A stretch of 64,000 bases of DNA from Musa acuminata AAA Group (lineage: Eukaryota; Streptophyta; Magnoliopsida; Zingiberales; Musaceae), in assembly GCF_036884655.1 (NCBI RefSeq), contig NC_088357.1, positions 7,613,001 to 7,677,000 of the forward strand, given 5' to 3'. The notes beneath the pieces were generated by a model. That model had not been told where the DNA came from. It searched no databases and worked only from the letters and a program-made list of their open reading frames with translations. This document shows positions 54,886 through 64,000 of the stretch, in pieces (the stretch's first letter is position 1; every line of letters begins with the position of its first letter). Both the position numbers and the translations under genes were made by a program.

Positions 54886-56962
54886 TTACAAGAACCTGAA
54901 ATTTCCAATCCCTCGTAATCCAAGAACGTAGATCGCTCTCCCGTCCCGTCCTTCTCTTTTGGTTTCATAGCATGAAAGATGGTGTGATGTACTCATGAAA
55001 AATTGCAGAGGTGATGTCATCTCTCACAAACCTCTTCTGTGATGATCCAGTTCAGCACAAATAGTACGCAATCATTATGTACTGGAATGTTTTTGAACGC
55101 TTATAACTCATTGGAGAAAAACCATATTCCATTTTAAATATATAAATATTATAAACTACACAATCCAAATCCTATGCAGTCTACTTGACGTGGTGCTCGA
55201 TGGTTCCACTCATCCGACAAGTGGAGAAATTGGATTTAGACAAATACTAAATGTGCTAAATTACTGCAACTGTCATATATTGAAAAAGATATATGAGAGA
55301 GATAACTTTGTTGATGATCGAGTTAAGCCTGATCTCCATGCGACAAGTGTTCTGATCTATTCAGGCCTGATTTAGTTGATTTTTGGAAAGCTTCCTCTTC
55401 TTTTATTTATTGATATTTTTATTCATGAGATTTAATATGTTTTTTATTTAATATTAAAAAATACCATTATTTGATGAGCCAAGAGTTGTTATTGGTGATA
55501 TTTAAAGTCCCTATCTAATTAAGAAACATGATACTATTTGTGATCTTATTGATTCTTATTAGCGGAACAATCTATTGTAATAAAAAAGACAATTGGGGAC
55601 CATCGCGCTTCTAGTGGTCCTCTCGGAGTATCGAAGAAGTTTGACACCGTCACATCCTTTTAATTGAGTGGCTGAAAGAACAATTATTGGTTGTTCTTTT
55701 TTCCTTGCCGTTAAAGTAAAGTTTTTCTCTTTTTAATTTTCTAATTTCTAATTTTTTATTAGTTTGAATTGTCTTTTTTATTTCGTTTTATTCTTTTAAA
55801 ATTTTTCCCTTTTATCTCTAAATTTTATTTTCATTTTAATTTTTTTATTTTCGTTTTTACCTTATTATTATTATTATATTTTTCCTTTTTAACGTATGAC
55901 TCACTCAAATCTTATGACCTCAAGATGTGAATCCCAATTATTATTGCACGAAAAGAATTTTTTTTCTTAATTTTATCAAGAAAAATATTTATATACGACA
56001 TAAGAATTAAAAAGAGCATTGGTGTGATTTGACATATATTAGGTTTGATCTATAATTTAATAATAAGTTTAAGGCTTTGAGTTGAATTACTATCCAATGT
56101 GATGCATGCTACTTTTATTCGATTTGATTCATTGATCGTGATTTAAAAATTATCAATGTGATATGAAAGTGTTGACCAAAGATACTAAGTGCGGAATGTG
56201 GTTGACCATTAATCTAAAATACAACCATCTATAGTTTGATCATAAATTAATTCTTTATTTAAGTAGGTTTCAATTTCATTTTTTTTTATTTGATTCGAAG
56301 AAGTAACTGGCTCATTAATCGTTGATCTAAAATATTTAAAATTTAAAAAGTATGATGGTTATAGAATCTTAAAAGAAGATTTATACCTTAATTTTGTTAA
56401 TAGAAATAAGGAGATGAGACTTCACATTGAAGAAGAAGATGATGATTAATGATGCTTTTGAAAACATTAGAGCACAGAATCTAATGTAATCCTCTTTTCA
56501 CAAGTCATGAATCCACCAATTACTTTCATTTTAATAGCAAAGCTTTGGGCATAAACTAACTTTAGTGACACACTCAAGAACGTAATGCTATGAGAGCAAT
56601 ATTTTTCTCACACCTTCAACGTGTACCCACTGGTATACCTGTTTTATGATTGAAGACTGTGACGCCTTTCTATTGATTATCGGAGCAACTTCGAGTAGGT
56701 ACCCACAGAGGCCACTGACAAGTTAATCTTCTCTGATTGGTGTCAGGACTGCGCACCTCACAGGTGAATAGGCAAGTGTTGTTGCCGCAGAAAGCATCGT
56801 TTGCGACGGTAGTGAGCTACAGAGATGGTTGGGAGGCGTATCGCTCACGTGATGTGGCATTAACTTCAACTCTGCGGCTGAGCACGGTGAGAGCGTCTCG
56901 AGCTCCATGACAATTAGAGTCGAGTTGTGAAGGAGGGAGGCGGAGTTTTAACAAGCCAGCCG
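54886..56962. other. 3' flank of copy 2 and spacer to copy 3
   Basis: The first 400 bases and 55380-55510 are homologous to the copy 1 downstream region. The rest is AT-rich. Around 56450-56700 weaker matches to the other upstream regions recur (ATCCTCTTTTCACAAGTCATGAATCCA; CACACTCAAGAACG), so this is the diverged promoter of copy 3. No TATA box equivalent was seen. Confidence 0.6.
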
Positions 56963-58629
56963 ATGGCGATGGAGTTCATCTCCAGGAAGATTAGGAAGCT
57001 ATGGATTGCTGAACAAATCCGAATCCTGGTTCTCCTCAGCCTCGCCTTGCAGATCATTCTCATCTTCTTTTCCCTCTTTCGGAAGCGGAGCTCAAAAACA
57101 TTGTTGAGGATCATCCTGTGGTTCTCCTACCTGGGCGTCTGACAACATCGCCACCTTGGCGCTGGGGAATCTCCTCAGCAAGCAGATCGAGGCTAGCGAC
57201 CAGCACGTCAACTGCGGCCCCATTGCCCTCTGGGCCCCCTTCCTTCTTCTCCACCTCGGCGGCCCCGACACCGTCACCTCCTACTCCCTCGAGGACAATG
57301 AGCTGTGGCTGCGCCACTTGATTGGGCTACTGTACGAAGTTACCATGGCCATCGTGCTGTTCCTCGAGTCGTTGCCGAGCCCCCACTTGTGGAAGATCGC
57401 CAACGTGGTGTTCACCGCCGGAATCCTCAAACACGCAGAGCGGACACTGGCGTTGTGGTCGGCCAGAATGGACCGGCTGAGGCAATCCATGATCACCGAG
57501 CAGGATCCCGGGCCTGACTACTACAAGTTCATGAAAGCGTATCGTTCTAGTGTTTCCGCTGGGCCGAAGGCAAGCTTCGAGATGGTCCAAGTTGCAGACA
57601 CGCCTACCCTACCCAACGAAGATGTCTTATATATGTCTGAAGTGTAGGCCATATCCGTGGCCTATCGCTTCTTCGAGTCCTTCAAGAGCCTCACGGTAAA
57701 CCTCATGCTGAGCTTGCAGGATCAGATCGAAAGCCAAACCTTCTTGCGGGGCAAGTGGAACCAGGCGTTCCAAGTGGTGGACTTCGAGCTCTCTTTCCTG
57801 CACGACATCCTCCACACCAAAGCTGCCCATGTCCATACCCTACTTGGTCGTATGCTGCGCGGCTTCTCGCTCTTACTCGCAATTTTCGCCCTCGTGCTCT
57901 TCCACTATACAGAGAAGCATCTTGGGCTCCTCCTTGCCGCTCTTGGGCTCGAGACCATAGCCGTAGTTGTAATCGAAGGACAAGAAGCACACCGGTTGCA
58001 GAAGCATCTTGCATCTCCTCCGATTGAAAGTGTGGGATAGCCTGTATGGCGTGGAAAATACGGACGTGGATGATGATCTGAAGACACTTATCTTCAAGGA
58101 ACTGAAGGACAAGGCCCACAGCGCGGAGGGAAACGTCGCAAGTTACAAGCGATTGCGAGCCCGCAGAGGGGAATGGGTGCTTCAGAAAATGGGCTACACG
58201 AACCTCCACTGGAGCTTCGCCGAGAGAATCCTGTTGTGGCACATCGCCACGTCTATTTGCTGCCAGATGGAGGAGACCAGTGCGGACGCCTCGAAGGCAG
58301 CCATTAAGCCTCCCATGAAAGTGAATTCCCGTCACGTTAAGAATGATATAGTGGAAGGTAAGAAAGATTTGGAAGCGAATCAATCCTGTTCCGAGAAAGG
58401 CAAGGAAGGGACAGGCAAGATAGAGTGTAAGATAAGCAAGAAAATATCCGATTACTTGATGTATCTTGTGGTGTCTCAACCATCCATGCTGCCCGCCGGG
58501 ATCGGGAAGATCAAGTGCCAACACACCTGTGCCGAGGTCAAAAGGTTTTTGGCAAACAACGAAGAAAAAGCACCAGCTTCATCCGAGGTCAGCGAGAAAC
58601 TCGTCAAGTCAAAAAGATACAAGTTATAG
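56963..58629 (+). pseudogene. DUF4220/DUF594 copy 3, broken
   Basis: Begins MAMEFISRKIRKLWIAEQ and follows copies 1 and 2 closely. One extra base near 57135-57141 (after WFSYLGV) shifts the frame; the correct reading resumes in another frame (ALGNLLSKQIEASDQ). A TAG at 57645-57647 stops it again. Near 57970-58000 about 180 bases are missing, again changing frame. Further on (DSLYGVENTDVDDDLKTL to FQPS-like VSQPSMLPAGIGKI) the frame is open but ends at 58629. The last ~120 codons, including the DUF594 signature, are gone. It is the most diverged of the three. Confidence 0.93.
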
Positions 58630-60311
58630 AAATAAAGATAATAATAATTTAAGACATCAATTCAATCGAAAAAATGAAGTCATTTTTTCTTAATTTTGTT
58701 TGTTTAGATCTAAAAATCTTGGCCTGATACAAAAACTAACAGTGCATTTATATCGTCAAACGAGGAACTTATCGTGCTCTAATCAAATTGGGCATGCGTA
58801 ATGATTAACACGCAGCTAATAACGAAATATTTAAACTGCATGACAAAATTCTCTCGATTGATGATATATTGCACTTTCACCTAATATTAAGAAAAGATTA
58901 AATTTAGTTTGTGGGCATCAACACGGAAATGCATGACACTATCATGTTTCCACGCCTTCCAGAAGGAACTCAGGCCGGCCTCTTCTTTGATTCCTCACCT
59001 CAAAATCCATTTGAGCTTGAAACCTCCTATTGTCGAGGGGATTTACTGTGGGTCTCTTTCTTCTGCACAGAGAAAGGCATGATCTAGTTTTGAACAGATC
59101 AGATATGAACACCCCAAGTGATGTTGTTGCCGGTAACTACGTGATTCCTTTTTAGCATGGAAAATAATTTTGCCTTTGATGAAATGAGCAATTCTACAAG
59201 CAGATTCCGGGAACATCTTCTTCTTCAACACTGAATGGAATTAATTGTCACAGGTTTTGGAATCCCAAATCCTTTACAGGACTATCCTACTCTTCAGCAC
59301 ATATAAACCTCTGCTTTCTTTTAAGCAACTTGTCTGTCAGAAGATTTCAAAGCATTCTTAGATAAAGCACTAGTGGTTGTGATGGTGTCACAAATTTTAA
59401 ATCATAGTTGACACTGCAATGCTGGCATATACACAAACAAATCAAAACATTAATTAATCGAATGTGATTATTTTACTAGTTTCAGTTAGATAATGATGAT
59501 TGGTATATTACTCATATACAACACTAAAAGGCTGCTATCAGTACATAATGAAATGGATACTTGTGTGTCAGCACATCAATGAAGTTATTTCTTTCTCTGT
59601 ACATAATGCTCCTATCCAAAGGAACTGACTTAAGATTACTTTGACAAAAATTGGTTGGAATAGGAGCAGGGAGAGGCAGGAGAAGCATCAACACAACATA
59701 TGGTGGTTGTAGAGTCCATTCAATACATGAATTATGTCAAACAGGTAGGTTTATGAGGATTTGTTGTAACTTGACAGGGATCTTATCTAATAACTGCCCC
59801 TGGTGTGTCCAGAGCCACCACCAGGATATGATCTACCTTTTTAAATGAAGTAGGATGATGATGTTTCATTACTGCAAACAAAACTAGTTCCATAGGATAA
59901 TGGAGCCAATGTTTGTCTTAGAGAAAATAAAAATATGACGTTCATTAATTTGACAGTGAAATCAGCACGTACGAAACTTATTCGTCTCTGTGAAGATAGA
60001 GTTGTCGATGTTTTATGATACAACAGTGGCAGTAGAAACAAGGTAAAGAGAAGAAATGAGTGGGTTAGGTATGAGGGTTGTAATGTCAAAGCATCCCTTT
60101 GATTCTCTTCTTGCACGTCACAATCCAGCATTTTGTTTGCAGGTGATTGATTCGAACTCTCTCCATCCTCTCTGCCCCACGCCAATATAATACTCACATC
60201 CCTTTCTTTCTCTCTTTTATTTCTCATTTGTTCTTTCTTTCCCGTGTTCTATATACAAACCTCAGAGGCCTCTTGCCTGATGTACATGCCCACCATCTCC
60301 GTTTCCTTGAG
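58630..60311. other. Intergenic DNA and promoter of the next gene
   Basis: AT-rich spacer. From about 60150 there are CT-rich tracts (CTCTCCATCC, TTTCTTTCTCTC) typical of a plant 5' UTR. No gene or repeat recognised in 58.7-60.1 kb. Confidence 0.5.
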
Positions 60312-61050
60312 ATGGAGGAATCAATTAACCCGTCTGCGAATAGCGCTTTCCGTCCCAAGGATGGTTCAGCTTCCTCTGAAGAGAGCGGTTGGACCATGTA
60401 CTTCGAGGACTTCATGGCTTCGGAGGAGAGGAAAGCAGCTGGTGGCTTCTCCTTCGGTGTTGTCAGCGGGTCTTCTATGATCTCTGATGCTGCTTCTTGT
60501 GTTGCTTGGAAGCCATCGTCAGCGAGCCTCCAGGTGTCGGAGAACTACAGGAAGCTGAGCTTAAAGAAGAAGAAGGGGCTACTGCATGATGATTCTTTGG
60601 AAGACACTGCTAGCTCACCTGTCAATAGCCCCAAGGTTACAACAACAACTTCTTTCCGTCTTATACTGTATTCCCTGTCTTGCAGGGATTCTTTGGTTTC
60701 AGTAACTTTGAGTCATTCCTGTGAAATGAATTGCTTAGAACAGGTTGCTGATTTGAGTTACTTGATTGGTGACCCAAACAAGAATGATGATTGCAGGGAC
60801 ACAGCTCAGGTACTAGAAAACAATTGCTTTGGTCTGTTGAATTTAATTGAAGTATTTTGTCCCAGCTAAAACCTGGTTCTTTTGCCTCTGCATGTTGCAG
60901 GAAGATGATGTCGGCAATAGGAATGGCCTAGAGCTGAACCAAACTCTAAATGGATTTGATTTTGTTGAGAAGACAGATGAGTGTAGAGAGCTGAAGAAAA
61001 GAGGGCTTTGTTTAGTTCCTTTGTCCATGCTAGTAGACTATCTAGGATAG
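60312..61050 (+). CDS. Vascular-related unknown protein (VUP)-like small protein
   Basis: Three exons: 60312-60635, 60744-60809 and 60901-61050, all phase 0. They total 540 nt and 179 residues. The N-terminal motif is EESGWTMYFEDFMASEE near residues 23-39. A Ser-rich stretch SMISDAASCVAW follows, then a basic run SLKKKKG, and the end is LKKRGLCLVPLSMLVDYLG. This layout matches my memory of the VUP family, small plant proteins of unknown biochemical role that affect vascular development and growth when overexpressed. No membrane segment or signal peptide is present, and the basic run suits nuclear localisation. The family name rests on motif memory and could be wrong; the gene model itself is well supported by the splice sites. 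Confidence 0.7.
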
Positions 61051-63368
61051 ACTTTTAATCAGTGAGCAACATGGAAATACTCCCAAGGAAAGGACTCCCT
61101 GTTCCTATCTTTGTGCAAATGTATAGATTGTATATGCGATTTACTTAAAAGTTGGGTTTGAGGCTTATATGCAATTTCTATTGTGCAGTTTTGTGATGAT
61201 TAATGTTGATTTGGAATCACTATGTATATCACATAATTGCACCCTTACTACCTTGTTCTCTTCTTCTTAATCCAATTGAAATATGTAGCTTGTTTAGACT
61301 TCATATTTCAATTGATAGACAGTATCACTTTTCCCATATCAAATCTAAACCTGAGAATGAATGAGTCCGTTTGAACAAATCAAGTTGGAACAGTGTTGTT
61401 ACACCAGATGAAATCTAGTCATATATAACTAAGATGACAGGTATAAGCAGTTACAAAGATTATAGCTAAAGCTGACACTCCTCAAAACCTCTGTGACCAG
61501 AAATCAATCACCACATCATCTCAGATGATGATTACTGCTGTAATATCTTCAAATCTATTTCTCTGAATTCTTAATCCAGATATTCCAGAGTTCAACTATA
61601 GAAGATGCATTGAATGTTTCTTGCCTACACAAATATAATAGTACATAATTCAGTATAAGTCTTGTTCAAAGGACCATAGAAAATGTCCATACTAATTTAT
61701 CCAATTCAAGTTTGATTCCAATGATATGTGAGAATCCAGTGAAACTGACAAAGTCAGAATATAATAGAACTGAAATCTTTCCTGTCCACAACTAATCTCA
61801 CTGTTTAAAAGATACGTTGCATCATAAATAAATCTTTGCATCTTGCCATCCCTGCATATATAAAAAGAACATCCCAAGGTTTTCGGATTGTAAAGACACC
61901 AGAGTTAGATGTATCGATATAATATCTTCTTTACTAGACAAATTCAATTTAGTATAATCCAAGAATAATTATTTGTTTGGTGCATGATAAGATTCGATGG
62001 TGTTATGGTCATGAAAACTAGGTCTGCAGAAATGTAGCAGATTGTAGACAGGACTCACCTCCTAAGTTTCAACTTGAACTACCAATAAACAACTCCAAAG
62101 CATTAAGAAGTAGTCTTCCCACTATCTTTTTTTGCTTTGTTTGGGTCTTCCTACTATCTTATTTGATTATAATTGCAGAATAACTATTTGCTTGTGTTTA
62201 TTGGATGAGGGGCATATGCAAGGCAGTGAATTATGACCAGAAGAGAAATGAATTAAGAATAAACTTGAAACACTACAAACATTATATGATCAACTAAGTC
62301 TGCACACACAGTCAGAATAATGGCTTTTAAGATTCTGTATCTTGAAATGATGGATAAAGTATTTGCTGATGTAGGAAGGAAACAAGATAATGCATAAAAA
62401 GAAGACAGGGTGATGCCAGAGTAGCCAGTTTGAAGAAGGAAACAGAAAAGGAGACGGAAGACATGAAGGAGAGACTAGAAAGGGGGTTCATCCAATCACT
62501 CCTGCTTTGAAATGTTGTTCTGAACATGAAAGCTCTTTGTAACATATAGATAATTCTTTATCTGTGGCTTTCTTTACTCCTTAGTTTGCTTAATCATCTA
62601 AGAATGCACATCCTCTCAAGACAGATAGATTGTGTTTACAGCAAGCTTCAAAGTCTCAGGTAATCTTCAGAGCTCAGATTTTACAGACTCAACTGCCTTG
62701 TATATTGATGCTGAACCACCCTGCCAAATTAAGTTTGTCCTCATAGGTTTCTTTCTTGAAATTGATAATAGATCTTATGTCTAAAGTATAAATCATTTCT
62801 CATGTAAAATAAACTTCAATCTAAATAATTTACTGTTTAGGCAATTTTATTTCAAAAAGTCAATATTTCCCAAGATATTTTCATTTGTTTTCTACCCACT
62901 TAATGTCTGGTTAGAAATTTTGTTGGTAACTCTAAATGGGAATTGACAAACAAATATTTACTAATTTTCTAGTGGAGTTTTAAATGCCTATCCTTCCAAA
63001 GTTCGAAAATAATGTAAATTAATTGCATGTACATCCTTCCAAATACATAAATCCTCTAGATATGCTATTTCTATTAATCATCTAAACAAAACTGCAGTTA
63101 AATACTATGAATCATGGTTATCAATATCTAAAATTAGTTTAAATATATAATTTGTATACCTAACATACTTTTGTTATTCTTTTCGCTTGTTTCCTCTTTT
63201 TTATTTGAAAATAAATATATACAAATTCCATAAATTGAAAGAGAGTGAGTATACACCATTAAAAAAAAGATTGGAGCCCATAGATGAGTCATCTGTCCCG
63301 AAAGGTATTCATATTAATTAGAGTTAGATTATCATTATACTAATAGTTGATTAAAAAAGTAATTACAA

Positions 63369-63370
<2 letters not shown>
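61051..63370. other. AT-rich intergenic DNA
   Basis: Includes the 3' UTR of the VUP-like gene to about 61.25 kb. The remainder has no credible gene; short frames at 61692-61877 and 62327-62545 on the minus strand show no family features. Confidence 0.5.

Positions 63371-63411
<41 letters not shown>
63371..63411. repeat. (TA)n microsatellite
   Basis: About 40 bases of TA repeats directly abutting the tandem repeat that follows. Confidence 0.95.
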
Positions 63412-63414
<3 letters not shown>

Positions 63415-63950
63415 CATGAATACATGCCTTAAAAGGGTAAAAAGGATGATCTCTGACTTCATAAGGACACATTAGTAATTTTATTATTTTATTATTCTAA
63501 TTTTTCTTAAAATTTTTTACATGAATACATGCATTAGAAGGGCAAATAGGAATATAGGGTGATATCTGACTTCATGAATACATGAATACAGGGAGTCTTT
63601 TGTATTTTTTTGTCATTTTTAATTTTACATGAATACATGCATTAGAAGGGCAAAAAGGATGATCTCTGACTTCATAAGGACACATTAGTAATTTTATTAT
63701 TTTATTTTTCTAATTTTTCTTAAAAATTTTTACATGAATACATGCATTAGAAGGGCAAATAGGAATATAGGGTGATATCTGACTTCATGAATACATGAAT
63801 ACATGAATACAGGAGGCTTTTGTATTTTTTTGTCATTTTTAATTTTACATGAATACATGCATTAGAAGGGCAAATAGGACGACAACTGACTTCATAAGGG
63901 CATATTTAAAATTTTATTTTAATATTATTTTTCTAATTTTTTCCCGAGTG
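63412..63950. repeat. Tandem repeat with two alternating ~105-bp unit types
   Basis: Five units start at TTACATGAATACATGC: 63412, 63517, 63625, 63730 and 63845. Units 1 and 3 share GGATGATCTCTGACTTCATAAGGACACATTAG. Units 2 and 4 share AATAGGAATATAGGGTGATATCTGACTTC and extra GAATACAT words. Unit 5 is intermediate. The true repeat is thus a dimer of about 213 bases, and the array may continue in a diverged form near the window end. Confidence 0.9.
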
Positions 63951-64000
63951 GATGAATCCTTTTTAACACACTAGGAGAGGGTAAAGAAACGTAAAGCGAA

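Overview
The window is nuclear DNA of a flowering plant. Every full gene is split by GT-AG introns and encodes a plant-specific or plant-type protein: a PP2-type F-box protein, the thylakoid import factor LTD, patatin-like phospholipase pPLA-I, a clade-3 glutamate receptor-like channel, a plant Spg1-type GTPase, cytosolic ribosomal protein eL42, a plastid glucose-6-phosphate translocator and DUF4220/DUF594 membrane proteins. GC-rich first exons falling to AT-rich 3' ends, and tandem DUF4220/DUF594 genes, suggest a monocot. A Zingiberales/banana-like genome is my best guess, but that is inference.

Layout. 0-5.3 kb: a minus-strand gene start cut by the window edge, an F-box/PP2 gene (+) and LTD (+). 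5.7-14.8 kb: an 18-exon pPLA-I gene (-), tail to tail with LTD. 14.9-19.9 kb: AT-rich intergenic DNA with a GC-rich relic near 16.2-16.7 kb. 20-25 kb: a six-exon GLR channel (+). 26.3-27.7 kb: an Spg1-like GTPase (+). 28.3-30.7 kb: eL42 (+) with a telo-box and site II promoter. 32.1-34.7 kb: the GPT translocator (-). 36-58.6 kb: a tandem array of three DUF4220/DUF594 genes (two intact, one pseudogene) invaded by a decayed Ty3/gypsy-like LTR element, a well-preserved but disabled Ty1/copia element with a perfect 5-bp target duplication, and two probable Mutator-type MITEs. 60.3-61.05 kb: a small VUP-like gene (+). 61-64 kb: AT-rich DNA ending in a two-level tandem repeat.

The single-copy genes do not form a pathway. 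Several of their Arabidopsis counterparts are, as I remember the locus numbers, neighbours of one another (GPT2 with pPLA-I; GPT1 with SGP1; SGP2 with VUP1), so the window looks like an old conserved gene neighbourhood. The DUF4220/DUF594 array is the fast-evolving part. Comparing its copies shows which flanking DNA is original and which was inserted later, so the order of the transposon insertions can be read. I found no CRISPR array, tRNA or rRNA. Exon limits were set by hand from splice sites, reading-frame continuity and remembered family sequences.
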